64,000 nucleotides of DNA from Struthidea cinerea (GCA_013397865.1 VZTI01001771.1:230993-294992); one strand, 5' to 3'; positions 36,865-50,600 are shown, counted from the first letter of the stretch. A program made the numbers and translations. The notes: generated by a model from the letters alone, not told the origin.

Positions 36865-38013
36865 GACTGTGTTTCCAGCAATAACCAGGATAGAAGATTA
36901 AGAAAAAATACTGCAGACAGAGTAGCAACAGTTAAGCAGAGCGATTCATTAGAGCCATCTGAAAGTGTGCCCACCAAGCTTCAAAGCACCGACAGAAGGC
37001 AAAGCAGCATCAGGTTTGCTATGGAAGATCAACAGAAAGGTGAAGAAATTAATTCCATCAAGCTCCATAAACGCAGGAGGAGGTTTATAATTAAAAAGAG
37101 CCCAATTCTGATTTCCGTGAACAGCTCCATTCTCAACCTGCCCACACTTAAATACGAGGATAGAAACAACAGCGAGTGGAAAAATCTCTATCAGATCCAA
37201 GAAGAAAGGAAACGGATTATGAGGGAAACATGTTCAAAATACAAAAGTAATAACAGAAGGATAATCACTCCTTATCATGTGTCTAGAATATTTGTAGAAG
37301 ATAAATATAGAGTTTTATACTGTGAAGTACCAAAAGCCGGCTGCTCTAACTGGAAGAGGGTGCTCATGGTGCTAAATGGGCTGGCCTCCTCCACAAAAGA
37401 CATCCAGCACAACACAGTGCACTACGGAAACTACTTGAAACGGCTGGATGGGTTTGACCACAAGGGAATTTATCACAGGCTCAACACTTACACAAAGATG
37501 CTATTTATTCGTGAGCCTTTTGAAAAGCTGGTATCTGCATTTCGTGACAAGTTTGAACATCCAAACAACTACTACCACCCGGTTTTTGGAAAAGCCATTA
37601 TTTCCAGATACCGTGTCAATGCCACCAAAGAAGCATTAAGGACAGGCTCTGGAGTCAAGTTTAAAGAGTTCATTCAGTATCTCCTGGATGTACATAGGCC
37701 AGTGGGTATGGATATACACTGGGATCATGTCAATAGGCTTTGCAGCCCATGTTTGATAGACTACGACTTCGTTGGGAAATTTGAAAGTATGGAAGAAGAT
37801 GCAAACTTTTTCTTGCATTTAATTGGTGCTCCACAAAATTTAACTTTCCCCAAATTTAAAGATCGTCACTCCAATGAAGAAAGAACTACCGCTAAAATTA
37901 CACAACAGTATTTTGCACAGCTTTCTCCTTCTCAACGACAACAAAGCTATGACTTTTACTATATGGATTACTTGATGTTTAACTACTCAAAACCTTTTGA
38001 AGATTTATATTAA
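36862..38013 (+). CDS. CHST8: CHST8 terminal coding exon (GalNAc-4-O-sulfotransferase 1)
   Basis: Encodes the last 383 residues and stop of carbohydrate sulfotransferase 8, a type II Golgi membrane enzyme. It transfers sulfate from PAPS to the 4-hydroxyl of terminal beta-GalNAc on N-glycans, as on pituitary hormones such as lutropin. The 5'-phosphosulfate-binding motif PKAGCSNWKR is at 37330-37359. The 3'-phosphate-binding segment FIREPFEKLVSAFRDKF is at 37504-37554. DIHWDHV, LCSPCLIDYDFVGKFE and the C-terminal DYLMFNYSKPFEDLY also match the family. CHST8 is preferred over its paralogue CHST9 because of LASSTKDIQHNTVHYG, REPFEKL, CSPCLIDYDFVGKFESMEEDANFF and the KPF.DLY ending. Potential N-glycosylation sites include NAT, NLT and NYS. 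Exon start: the polypyrimidine tract ends TTTTTCCTCAG, and the frame is open from there in the phase left by the 38-bp exon. No frameshift or internal stop is seen. Confidence 0.97.
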   Translation, partial: QDCVSSNNQDRRLRKNTADRVATVKQSDSLEPSESVPTKLQSTDRRQSSIRFAMEDQQKGEEINSIKLHKRRRRFIIKKSPILISVNSSILNLPTLKYEDRNNSEWKNLYQIQEERKRIMRETCSKYKSNNRRIITPYHVSRIFVEDKYRVLYCEVPKAGCSNWKRVLMVLNGLASSTKDIQHNTVHYGNYLKRLDGFDHKGIYHRLNTYTKMLFIREPFEKLVSAFRDKFEHPNNYYHPVFGKAIISRYRVNATKEALRTGSGVKFKEFIQYLLDVHRPVGMDIHWDHVNRLCSPCLIDYDFVGKFESMEEDANFFLHLIGAPQNLTFPKFKDRHSNEERTTAKITQQYFAQLSPSQRQQSYDFYYMDYLMFNYSKPFEDLY

Positions 38014-38285
38014 TTTGAGAGTCGGGATATTTCCACAGTCGCATCAGTTGAATTGTGTAACAAATCCAGATGGCATCTGTTTATGTACACTTACCTGTTA
38101 GCAAACAATTGGTTTAAGAGCAGGGAAAATCCCAAAACAGAATATAAACAGATGTTTACACCTTCACCTTAATTGCCCCCTTTTTCAAATCATATTTTTT
38201 TCTATGATTTCTCCATATGAAATGTATGTACATATATGTATAATATGTCAGGGCCCCCAAATAAAGCACAGAATTTTCCATGCTG
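38014..38285 (+). other. CHST8: CHST8 3' untranslated region (end approximate)
   Basis: Follows the TAA stop at 38011-38013. It is AT-rich with no other open frame of note. The end is placed about 20 bases after the AATAAA at 38260, just before a GT-rich stretch (around 38284-38300) suited to the downstream cleavage element. The true UTR may be longer if this signal is skipped. Confidence 0.6.
38260..38265 (+). promoter_or_regulatory. CHST8: CHST8 polyadenylation signal
   Basis: Canonical AATAAA about 250 bases after the stop codon, followed by GTGTGGCCTGTGTTTG at about 38285-38300, a GU-rich downstream element. It is the best polyadenylation signal seen close to the gene end. Confidence 0.65.
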
Positions 38286-39060
38286 GTGTGGCCTGTGTTT
38301 GCACCTGGGAGACAGTTTGAAACCAGGGAAACACAGCTGGCGATTCTAATGTGCAGCCAGTATTTCAAACTCTTTACTGTTCAGAAAATAAGTCTGAAAG
38401 TGATGGAGTAGCAAGAAAGAAAATACACTGAGTAATATTTACAGTGTGTTGAAACATGCAAGGCATGAATCCATGCACTAAACAGGCCCTATGTGTTTGA
38501 AGGTGGATGTTGACTGCTGTTTCCTGATATTCCTAAGTTAGTTAGGGAGGAAAAAGTCTAATCATACTTACCCTGTTCATAAACACACTGGTGAAAACAA
38601 CTAATACTTAATGACCATGGGAGAGCAGTATTAAACCAGATGTTGCAATTTGGAGCGAGGATGTGTTCTCCCCCTTCAATATTTCCCTTATGGCACGTTC
38701 ATCTGCAAAAAGATAAAATGCAGGCGAACATTTGCATCTTTATAAGTGTTATTAAAATTCTTTTAATCCTTTGCATTAACATAAATCTCTGGTTTAATCT
38801 TCATAGTCACCAGGAATATCAAATCTTTCCATCATAATAACAAGCAAGAATAAATGCCACTTCCTGCCCAACAGGGTAGTTCTTTTCATTGCTGCAGACA
38901 ATTTGCACTTGCTTATTTTAGTAACAATTATATCTGACTTAGCATGCAAAAAATATTCCAGGTGTTTTAGTTCAATTTCTATGCTTGAGAGGACTTTCTC
39001 ATGTCTACCAGAGTGTCTTGTGAGAATAAAATACTTAACATTCGATTAGTTACTGTCTCT
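38286..39060. other. Intergenic, no recognised feature
   Basis: AT-rich sequence after the CHST8 polyadenylation signal. Confidence 0.5.
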
Positions 39061-39197
39061 AATCACAGAATATTCTGATTTGGAAGGGACCCACAAGAAT
39101 TACTAAGCCAAACTCTCCAGTGAATGGTCCATACAGGGATCAAACCCCCAACCCTGGCATTATCAGCACCATGCTCTGAGCAGCTGAGCCAATCTCA
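39061..39197 (-). mobile_element. tRNA-Ile-derived SINE with CR1 tail (TguSINE1 type)
   Basis: Read on the - strand it starts with a diverged tRNA-Ile: box A-like TGGCTCAGCTGCTCAGAGCA, GGTGCTGATAATGCC around the anticodon arm and box B-like GGTTTGATCCC. It ends with a CR1-like tail, GGGTCCCTTCCAAATCAG and AATATTCTGTGATT. This tRNA-head plus CR1-tail layout is known for the zebra finch SINE. It is not a functional tRNA. Confidence 0.85.
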
Positions 39198-42100
39198 GCT
39201 TTGTAAATTTTCACTCAAATTCTGTATACAGAACCCTTGTTTACATGTCATTTATCCACTTGACATGATGATATTTAAGCTGGCCATACACCTGAACTCC
39301 CCAGTAACTTCTGGAGTTTATTTTTCACAACCAAGAATTCCACCAAAACTGGCACTGTACAAATGTAAACACTTAAGAAACAACACTTGTTTCAATCTGT
39401 TTCCAGGTTCAGATCCTCATATGGATAGCTTCATGCATCACAAGCATTGGCATTTCCCCAGAAACACCCAGTATATTTTTTGGGTTTTAAAACTTTTAAT
39501 AGGGATAAGATTGTTTCGAAATACCTTGTAGTGAAAGCTTCAATGACAAATGCTTTACATATCAAGTCTGACATCACATTTTCTATTTTTGTTCAGAGAC
39601 AAATTGGTTGCATTAGAAAAGTAATGTGGAACTTACATTGTTCCGTGAAACTAGTTACCCTTCTCTGTCTGCCCAAGCTCCTCATCACTGCCTTGCTGCT
39701 GCAGCAGCCCCCACCCATCCCACTTTTGCACACACTCAAAGACCTGTTGATCTGCTCACAGATGAAAAAGCAGAGCAGCTTTTTAATTCAAAGCAATGTT
39801 TCTGCTAGTCTAGCTCAGATCAGCAGTAACAAGCTGGGCTCTATCAGCTCGGACTGCCCTGCCAACAGGCAGGCACAGCCAAGAGCCTCACTCACCAGGT
39901 CACAGACAGGAGCATCCAGGGGAAAACAGGGCACAGGAATCACTTCCTAATGCAGATGGAGCAGATTCTGATAGTGGTGGGAATTCTTAGAGGGTGGATT
40001 GGGGTTTGAGAAGTCATAGCCAAGACCACCACTAGGAATTTAAGTTAAGCCATAATGATATTAAGTGCTCTGAGAAGTGGTGGTGCTCTGATTGATGCAA
40101 CTGATGGTCTGTAGCTACAGAAATCAGTCACCAACACAAGGAGAAGACACGTTGGATATTGTCACCCTCTTAGGTTTTTTTCAGGGTCTGACCCTGCGAG
40201 GTGGTCAGTGTACCAGAGCTCAGTGTGCTGAGCTCATTCCAGTCGGCAGGTGAACTTGCACTGGGAGAAGAATCTCAACTCCTCTCATTGCAGCACCATT
40301 GCAGCACAGGGAACATGCAGAGTCATGGGTCAGCTCTGTGAGGCAACCAGAATAAAGCTGGCCATCATCTGTATTCAGACCTCTGCTAGTTTTAGAGTGC
40401 TTTAAGGGTGAGATTGAGGGACTTAATCCTTCAGGTGGATTCACATCGAAGACCTGAGTCTCCTTCCTCCCCCTGCCTCCTCCCAGTTCCTTTTCAGCTT
40501 AATCTACACATCCACATAAATTCATACAGTCACATTTACATCTGAAAGGCTTGGTACATTCCCAGATCAGTAAGTGCTCACTGTATGAGTAGAAAAAAAT
40601 ACCAGCAATACCAGTGCAAAATTGCACTTCTGATTGTATCAAACTGGTGCTTTACCTACCACTACCCCCTCCATATCTATTTTAATTAATTCACAGTAAA
40701 AGATAGCAAGAGTGAAGTTAAAATTTTAATCACAAATGAAGGTGAAGACTTTGACAGGGTTTATTTTGTCTGGGATAACAAGAATTCTTTAAACAAAAAC
40801 TGATCAACGATTTGTATATTTATAACAAGCTGTATATGGCACAGTAGTATCTGTTTTACAGTTTCTCAAGGAAGACAGAAGCATCCTTCTAATACTCACA
40901 GGTACTTAATACTGGCCAGTTGCATTAATTTGGCTTTGTTACTTTCAGCTCCTATTCTCTGCTGAGTAGCAGAAACAAGGTAATGTGGTTTTAAAAGAAT
41001 ATTTGTAAAGATGCATTTTAAAGCCAGAAGAAATGCGATATCTTGAACAAAAAAAAAATCCACGGCAGCAGACAAGTAAACTAATATTTTCATGTCAAGC
41101 AAAATTTTTAAGTAAAAAGCAATAATTTTGACAAGATTGTGGTAAGATTTCAGACTGTTTATTTCCCTTTGGATTATCTTGTCTTTTTTTCCCCCACATA
41201 TAAAATCTTGTCATTTTCATTTCAATGCAATTGAATTTTTTCAGAGGTGTTCATTCTGAATTCATTCCCATATTTTATCCCTCTCTTCATAAAGAAATAT
41301 TTCATTTCTTATGGAAAGTGGAAATTAAAGTCTGCACAAAGAAAATCCTGTTTTCAAACAAACAGTCTAGCTCAGAGGTCAGCCAAGGTAAATATTAGAC
41401 AAAATAATTTTGTCAATTCAATTTGAATTCAATTGGTTTTTTAATTCTTCTTGATGTATCTTAGGTAAGAGGTAAGTTTTGTTACTACTGGACTGATTAC
41501 TGAGATGTACTCCTAGCTCTCACTTTAAGTTTTTCAGTATTTTTACTCCTGATCCTTTTCTGCCCTTCCCCTCTACTCACAACTCCTACTGTCCTAGAAT
41601 TTTGCCCACCCTTGAGTTAGTAACTACAAATAGCTCAGGTGCTGAGAGCAGTCCGACTGGCACAGCATCTTCCCCACGCACAGATTAAACAAACCTGCCT
41701 TCCAGCCTCATTCATCTGTGCTTAGCTTGCTTCCAGCACTGGGGACGCTTCACTCGGTTCCATTTGGGGCAGCTCTCCATTATACCTGCCATATTGACAA
41801 CTCCTACAATCCATATTTCCCACCTTGGGATTTCATGGCCAGCATATTAGGAGTAAAATGCTCACAGTGTCAATTCAGAGGTAAGGACCCAGCTAAAGCA
41901 GTCACAGAAGGTGAGGTGTGAAGGCCCACAAACACAACGGAACAGAATCTCCCGCCATACACCTCAAAGTGATCTAAAGCCTATAGCAGAAAAAGGGATT
42001 AACACAGACACAAAAACAAATTGTGTAAACTAAGCGTGCAGTCCTTTTGCAGAGTCTGAAACTGAAGACAGCGATAATATTTTAATTAAGGGACAATTTA

Positions 42101-42515
42101 AGAATTTGATATTGGGATGCTCTGTAAGTGAAATTCATTAAGATCTAAGCGAAGTCATGTTCTTGAGACCTTTGTGTACCCAAAAAAGTCATCCTTGCAA
42201 TGTGCACAAATTGAGTGATGGTGATTTGCTGGTATTTTTATCATTTAAGTCCCCCTACTACAATATCTACTTACCATGGCTGACCTCACACCAGAAGCAT
42301 CAGTTTATGGGGACTTACGGCTCCAAAAATAAAGGAATCAAGATATTAAAATGGGTTTTATTAACTCCTTATGTCCATAACTTTTCAGAATTACCATGAT
42401 GGGGTTCCAATGCTTTCTTCCATAACGATCACCAAAGTTGGAGCACATCAGACTGCACCACGTCAAAAGAGAATATGAATTGAGTCTAGGAGTTCACTTT
42501 TTTTTTTTGCCACAA
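39198..42515. other. Intergenic, no recognised gene
   Basis: AT-rich with short chance frames. The frame at 39447-39950 (+) matches nothing I know. Confidence 0.45.
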
Positions 42516-42573
42516 TTTGGACTCAATGATCTCAGAGGTCTTTTCCAACTTAATTGATTCTGCAATTTGGTTT
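42516..42573 (+). mobile_element. Short CR1 3'-end fragment
   Basis: TTTGGACTCAATGATCTCAG, AGGTCTTTTCCAACTTAATT and GATTCTGC match the CR1 3' terminus. Preceded by a T-run. Confidence 0.7.
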
Positions 42574-45500
42574 ACTGGTTTACAGCTTTTCTTATGTAAT
42601 GATTGAAGTAAAGAGTTTTTAAAGTTTTTAAACTGTAGGTACTGAATTCTGGTGATTCCCTTCCTCCCCTGCCTCATTTGAGCAACTTGCTCAAATTGAG
42701 AGAAAATCCACTCTTTGGATGGTCAAACAGTATCTTTTTTGAGAGAGAGGGATACACAGAGTAAGGGATAGGCACATACATGGACTGCATGTATTACACT
42801 GTACATTAATTTAAACCCATTGCTTTGCACTGCTTTTCATGTTTGGGCAGCACCATCACTGACAGCAGGAGCACACCTATGACAAATCCATGTATGATTA
42901 TCTGCTTATATACACCCAGAAAAAGTACATAGGAAAAAACCCTATGCAAATAGCATCCTACACACTAAGGCACCTACAAACTTACAAAGGCATGGAGGGA
43001 GAAATAATGCCAAAAACTTAATTGGAAAATGAGTTCAATGTATATCAAACATATGCTTTTTTTTTTACATAGTTTTTCTTAGTTTCTTTGTACAACAGTA
43101 CAAATTAATTTGGCAGGCCAACACAAACGGTACCACATTACCAGGAATGAACAAATAAAAACGGAACTTTCTTTTCTGATGTTGTTTCTCTTAACTATGG
43201 TTGCTTTCTTGATACAAGTTGCTGACACTGAGATGAAGGATGTTTTTTTCCTACCCCCAACAAGAAATCACAGAGGTAGCTGGGCATATTTGGAATACAC
43301 TGTACAAATCCCAGGCTGACCATTTTAACTCCACTGACATTGGAACACATCTGCATGCAGCACCAGTTTGTTTTCAGAGCACAACGTGAGAGACAAGGCT
43401 GAGCACAGCCTGTTTGAGCTGATACTGCTTCAAGGGATGATTGTCAGGTTGGCATTGTTATGTGCGGGGATTTCAAAGCCTCAGCATGCACCTGCACTCT
43501 CCTGAATAATGACTTGGGAAGTGTCCCAAGCTTCATATGGCAAGATGCATATAACTAATTCTTGTCCAAAGACAACAGCTACTTAAGAAGGACCAGCAAT
43601 TTTCTTGGTTTCTCTCTCTGGAACCTCACAGGCAAGTCTGTAAACAAATATCTCTAATGTCTTCCAGCATGATACTGCTGTAAAAAATGCACCAGAACAA
43701 GACACCTTTTTCCATTAGCTACTCTGATACCTACCAGTGGTAAGTCACTTGTGCCGAAATTTCTCAGAACTATCCATTCCAATAGAGGTGCCCAGAATTA
43801 AACACGCAGTAAAGATTCACAACGGATTCAAGTTTTAAGAATGGCAGGCACTCGCCCGTTCCACCATTCAGTTTAATCCTGGAATATGTGAAAGCATTAT
43901 ACACAGTGCATCACTTCAGCAGTAAGGGCAAGGTAGCCTAGAACTGACAGAGAAGAGGAAGACACACATGACTAAGCCTTGCTCACTGCAATCAAACTAT
44001 TTGGGTAATATATTATGAAGCAATTGACACAGTTAGTTGTGACTCATGCTAGAGAATAAGAATGTTTGCTTTACCACAAGTCTAATAGAAACATTCAACC
44101 TTGTAAAATTATTTTCTGGTCTGGTTTAAGGAAGAACTCCAAATATTTAGTTTAAAATGACACTTTGGGAAGTCCTATGCATACACACATGCACAAATAA
44201 CTTGCAGCTAGTAAGGAGCATATGTAAATAACACCTTCTATGTGGATAAATCTTTTAAGAGTCATTTTCCAGGCAGTTTGTGCCACAGTGACTATTATAG
44301 AGTTAGACAAATAAGCTTGTTCAAATTCTGCCATCTGTTGCCATTTTTGCCACTAATTTTTTTTTTTTTTTTTAACTGAAGACACATTTATCAGAATTGC
44401 GGCAGAGGTCAAGTTTTCCATTATGTACCTACTTTGCATGAGACCCAATTTCTTCTGTTTAAATTCAACAATTACAGCAGTGCTGGCCCTGTGTTTCACA
44501 TTCAGCTTTATGGGATCTCCATGGGTGATCTTTTCCAATAGTGTCCTCTTTTTTTCATGGAACTTAAAATTACACTGTCAAGTTAGGGAAAATGAAAGAG
44601 GCTTTCTCAATCTCCAGTTATTCTCCAATCTGGGAATTCTGTCCAGATTTATTTTCACCTAAGACAGGAAATTTCCTCTCAGCATATCCAAACATAAGCG
44701 TGTCACGAGCTGCAAAAGGTGTTAAGACTACGTTCAAGCAGAGAGAACAGCAGCACAGGAAGCAATGGCCTAAGGCGACTGCACTAAGAGCTTGTCCCAA
44801 TCCATTAAATGCTAGTGGCTTCTTTCCCAAGAAAGGAAAGCTCCAGGCTACAGTTCACCTTCAAATCCATGGATACAGACTAACGTACATTATGATCACA
44901 AGAAAAAGTTATTTTATCTTTGTTTTAAGTGTGCATGCAGTATAAGCCTTCCTATGTGCCATGATGGAGCGACAGACAAGTCATGTGAAGGTGATGCCAG
45001 CCCACATACAGATCCCTCCCCTGAGGTCCACAGGGCACAGTTTTAGCTGTCTGTTCTGCAAAATGTCAAAGAGCTGACCTGTTTCTACAGTATTCATTCA
45101 CAACAACACTCCTACACCTGGTAGTAGCCAGGTATGCTAACGCTGAGGGCAGGTAACTGGGAGCTTTGGCCTTCGATTTGCCTGTTAGCTGACTGGTTTG
45201 GGTCTCATCTAGAATCGCTCCACTTATCTTTCCCCATCTCTGGTGAGGAGGAAAATTCAGGAATGGTGTAATACTTCGTGTTTTATACTACATTTTATTT
45301 ACTGATCTCAAATTCAGTTAATTCACCTATTGCAAAATATAATGGAAAGGAGTTTTCCCCACCAATGTTACCAGAATATTTTTTTCTTATTGATACCAGA
45401 AAAGCAAACAACAAACAAACAAACAAAAAATAACCCCACCAATAAAACAATGTGATAGAGCAAGAGGCTGCAATATTTATATTGTCTCACATTATATTTC

Positions 45501-47586
45501 TCCACTGAAATCCATACAGACATGAATCCTGCTCAAGTGACACACTGTGTACTCATCAAGGTGATACTGTCTTTATAAATCAGGCATACAGTGACCATTT
45601 CAGGCACTGTGGAAAACACAGCAGACATAATATGAGATGGGCTATGAATCTGACAATTTATCCATGTTTATCCTTGAAAAAAGGGAGTTTGTTCTTATTA
45701 TCTAAAATAAATCTGAGAACTTCATTAGATCATCCCACCAAAATTGAATGTCAGGCTTATATTACAGTCTACAAAGCACACCGCAGCTGGTAATGATCAA
45801 AAACATTTTACCTTGGAGCTCTTTCATCGTGAGTTTCAGAATTGACTGTTCAGAATAAAAAGCTAAGCCTGCCATACTTGACTGAAACATACAGCTTATG
45901 AACACTCCAGAATGAACATGTGCAGAAGTAAAATCAATTTTAGAAAAATTCAGAAGATAAAAGGGTTGATGGTACACCCAATTTATCCCTTTTCTCCCCT
46001 GTCACAAGGAGGTACTTCTCCCCCACTATTCACTGTTTTAAACTATGAGAAATAAGTAATACCCAGGATTACAATAAAGACTGGTTTCAAACGCATTTTC
46101 CCATTCCCTACCTTCAACTCAGAAATCTGTTTCCTTGCAGCTATACCTGACAAGCAAAGTACTCTGAGGTAACACCTTCCAAAATCTTGAGTTTACCAAT
46201 CCAGTTGGATTTGAAGGCATTGACTTGCCTGTTTCTGCAGTAAAAGGAAGTACTGACACAGCTATTTAAGGAGCATTGTCCACTCACTGACTTTGTATCA
46301 ACCTGTGAGCGTCCAAACCTCAAAAGTATTGGGCTCCTCTTTTCTTGTCTTCAATTCAGATTTTATGTTGTAGCCTTGCAGATTATCTGCAACCAGAATG
46401 GTTTCAAACCAAATGGGTTTGTTTCTCACATATCAAAATCTCCTATTCCTCCTGAAACATCCATAAAGAAATAGGGTGGGGAGAAACTACACTGTCTGGT
46501 TTTAAATGGTCGGAATCTTCTCAGAACTTTCAAATGCTCCTGCACTTGGACTAACACCTACGTTTTGCAGGTTTAGCATGTGGCATAAGCGTAAAATGAT
46601 GCAAAACTGACAGGTCTGCTAGTTTTGAAAACCTAAGTAATAGTGTGGATTCACATTCTCCCTGACAGCAATCAAAACCTGCAGATACACTCAGCCTCAC
46701 TAATCCAAATCTGTGGAAGAAACGCTAATACAAATCCAAGTAGATACATCCACACTTCAGTTCTGCCTTCATTGACTGATTGGTAATTAAGGCATATATT
46801 TGGTTCCAGAGATATAGAAAAAAACCCAAATCCCAAAGGAAGCAGTCGAATCTGAGCCCAAGGTTATTAATCATACTGCCTCTAATTGTATATAAAGTAT
46901 CTTTACTCCCTCAAAAATGTTTTTTTTTAAATATTATGGGATTTAAATATGTCACAATATTCTGGATATCTTGATTAAATCTCCTTTAATATACTGCCTC
47001 CGAATAATTCGTAATTTATTTAACAGAAATGAAGAACTCTTACTAATCATTAAGATTAAGCAGAATTTTTAGCCTGACTAGACTAGCAACAAAAGTTGAT
47101 AAGCGGATTTTTTTTTCTTAAACAGCGCTTTTTACGGTCTTCTTGTAATTAAAGTTTCAACCAAGGTCCCATTAGGCTGATAGTGTTCCCCCCTGTGAAT
47201 CAGACAGACCCTCAAGTCTTCAAGTTTCCAGAGTAAAGTCTCATTGGTGACTAGCATCTGGGAAGGGTTTGACTAAATCAAGTGAAAACTCACTAAGATT
47301 AAAAGCCTGAAGAATTTTGCTCCTCATTGACATTTAAAATACTTTCTACATCATTCCCCTGATTCAGCCAGATCACATGTCCTCACAAAGCACTACACGG
47401 GTTACTTTAGCCTACCTTCCCTTGCAGTCAACCCTGTACAGGTGCCAATTTCACGTCAGGCAGCCAAAGGACACTAAAGCTCACTGCAAACGCCCTGCCT
47501 CATTCAGTGGCCCCTCAGGATTAGGGTACAAAAATCAGTCCAGTAAAAGTCAGGGAGGACACAGAACCTTTGCCAAGCAGGAAGCC
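42574..47586. other. Intergenic, no recognised gene
   Basis: AT-rich. Contains a T-run at about 44358-44373 and a short CAAA-type repeat at about 45409-45428. No gene or RNA recognised. Confidence 0.45.
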
Positions 47587-47672
47587 AGGGGAGGGGAAGG
47601 GGAGGGGGAAGGGGAAGAGGAAGGGGAAGGGGAAGAAGAAGGGGAAGGAGAAGAGGAAGGGGGAGGGGAAGG
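47587..47672 (+). repeat. 86-bp pure purine tract (GGGGAA-like)
   Basis: Only A and G on the + strand, built of imperfect GGGGAA/GGAAGA units with many runs of three or more G. It produces the Glu/Gly- and Lys/Gly-rich frames around 47377-47836 and the Pro/Leu/Phe-rich frames on the - strand, which are not genes. Confidence 0.95.
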
Positions 47673-50600
47673 CTACACAGAATCCCTGGACAGAGGAAGA
47701 ACTGGCTTGGGAGAAGCACTGCAGGATCTGCCCAAAGCAGAACACACCACCCACACACTGCAGCTGGGCCAGGACTGGTCCTGCAGTGGAAGTACTTTGT
47801 AAGTATTCCTCACACCTACAGAAGCTGAAGCAGTGACATTCTTCTTTCTTTTATGGCTTCTATGCCCCTTACATCTTTGTAGTCCTTCCACAAGTGTCCG
47901 TGCTTTGGTAAAAGCCACCATATCTCTCCTCTGGCAAGAGCACTTCCAAATTTCCTTTCCAAACTATGGTAACAGATGTTCTCCACAGGGCTTCATCCTT
48001 TTGTCACCTTCTGATCCTGGCTTTCACAGTTTCTCTTGTATGTTACCCATACAGTTCCTATAAGAATCCCTCCCTCAGCCTTTCCCTCTCCCCTCAATCA
48101 ATGTGCCAGCTTGTAAGACCCAATTCAGGCTTTCAGACTCTCTCCTTCATGGTAAAGATATTTTAGAACTGACTGGGCACTGGTCTACTAGACCACCCAA
48201 ATCAACTTTCTCCACTCCCTGTTTATTCAGTTTCTCCCCCTTACAGCTTCTCTGAAGCTAATAAGCATAGATATTTGCATATTTATAAATAAGCGTACCT
48301 TTGCCATCTTCCAAGTCATGCTCACACACTGTGAAGAAGTTCACCTTGAACTCCTTCTTCCTAATACTTGTTTCTCTCCACAAATCCAGAAGATTAGCCT
48401 GCAGACTCTGAGTGGGCCAGAAGGGCAGATCTACTGAAAGGCTGAATGGATAATGAGAGCCTCAAACTTGCAGCAGAGACATGGTCAATCTTGTCTACCC
48501 ATCAAGGTCTTTAATACAGTTAAAGACAGCTATACAGCCAATCCAGAGGTACAGGTAAGCAAAGCCAGAGGCTTTTTCTTTAAGAAGGGGATCCCCAAAT
48601 GTAGTAGGCAATGAAAGTCTTTCTGTTACCTTATTTATGTGTAACAGCTCAGTGCATAGCTGCTTTTTTTTTAAGCTTTTACCAAACACACCTCAAAACA
48701 ACCACTAACTCTGATCAAGGACTGCTCTTAAACAAGCATTAAAATAAAAAGGACAGTATACATTTTACCATACCATAACAGTGTGAGATACGATATTTAC
48801 CATAAAACAGAAACAAGGCTGTATATGGCATTTGATCAGCTGAAGAGTTCACCAATCCCAGTGTTATGTGTTAGTATTTTCAGCTCCAAAGAACTGAAAA
48901 AAATAATAGCATTGTAGCACAGCCAGTCAAGGCAAAGGGAAAGCAAATCAAAGCACCAAATGGAGAAGAGGTAGAAATCCATACATTCCAGCTCTGCATT
49001 CAAAGTTACCTTACTGCTTAGAGAAAGCTTTTCCCTCTCATTCCCTTCTGAAGCATTCAATATAGCTTAGTGCCAAAGGCAAGATTTCATATTCACTAGA
49101 AGAAAAATTCTGATGTTCTATGGGAAGTCTCTTGCAGCTTGTCCCAATATGTTTCTCTGCATCCTACTGCTTGCCTGTAGCCTTAAAGAATAAGGGCCTT
49201 TTTATTACACAGGTGATCTGGTGACAGAAAACTATAAACGATTCATGTAAAACACGTTGCTGCAGTTTGCTGAAGACTTCCATGTTCCAGTTTTGGGGAA
49301 GATAAGGTATTTCATTGGAAGAAGAAGAATTTTAAGATCTAATTAAGTTCCTTAATCAAAAGCATTTAAGTTATGATACTTTGTGCTGTAGGTACTTACT
49401 AGAGCTATTAACCAAGAAAAGAAATTATTATTATTTTTAAATGCAGCCTGTTCTTTCAGAAAGAAGTGAAATAAAGATTCTGCCATCATTTACAAGTACA
49501 ATGCCAAGCACAAGAAGCTTAAGTAACTCTTGATCACATAGTGTTGAACTGCTTCAAAAATCAAGTTACTACAGCCAGGATCATTTGAATTAGAACTGTT
49601 AATGTAGTAAAAAGGTGAACAGTTCAATTAGTTCTTCAAAACAAAAATTGTCACAGTGAAGTTTGTCCGAGATGAAAAGTCTCAAACATACCTGGGGGTG
49701 CCAAGGCCACCCCAGCAAGAAACTCTTTGTTTCTCTGTGGCCAGAATAAGGCTCAGAAGAAGTATCATGGTCCCCTGCCATGCCCCAAAGAGCAGCAGTT
49801 CTTACCCACCACACAGCATTTCATACAGTCTCAGGGAAACTGTCAGAGACACATTGCAAATGGCACAGATGGTGCCACTTGAGGAATGAATTTATTGCAA
49901 ATAAGAAAATGGTCACAGAAATCAGGTATCTGAGCTATTGCTTGGACTTGAACTGTCACTAATCCTTTGCAAGACACTATAAATGGATGCACTGGAAGTT
50001 TCTTGGAGTGTTCTATACACTTCATATGAGACAGAATAAGAGTACTGGTAAATAACCAAAACAGCAACACAGTACATTCCAGTAGAAAGACACCTAGGAG
50101 TCAGATCTGACTGACCACTGCTGTTTCCAAGTACCACATAAATACATTTTAGAATGGTGAGAAAGAACAAAGCAAACTTTCATGTTGCTCAATAAAAGGT
50201 ACCTACTCAGTCCTCCAGAATACATCTCTCAAAATGCATCTTCGTTACCTACTGCAATTTTTTACTTTTCTGTCATTCAGCCTTATGAATCAAAAGGCCC
50301 ACTTGAAATGAGAACAGGAAGATGCACCTGACAAATAAAGATATTTTATTTATCAATAGAAAATTTACTGCATTGTATGATAGGAACTACCTTGGCATGC
50401 TCACACACCTTGAATTTTTGCCATACTCTTCAGGGTCTCTTCCTTTACCTGGTTGTTTCCCCACAGTCATAGACTATTTAAATACCTGTCTAGGAAAAGG
50501 TGGTCTTTTCCTTTGAAAACTGGAAACATGAGTTTGCATCTTAAGCAACAGTGCTCTCAAGAAGCAGGGGGCAGGGAAAGGAACTTACCTTTCATAAGCT

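Noticed and set aside
36967..38013. A 348-residue gene starting at 36967
   Set aside because: The first codon is GTG, and the frame is open further left to a splice acceptor at 36861. It is the inside of a CHST8 exon.
39100..39197. A tRNA-Ile gene on the - strand
   Set aside because: Diverged, mismatched stems and fused to a CR1 tail, so a SINE and not a tRNA.
47377..47836. Glu/Gly-rich and Leu/Pro-rich frames
   Set aside because: Translations of a purine repeat.
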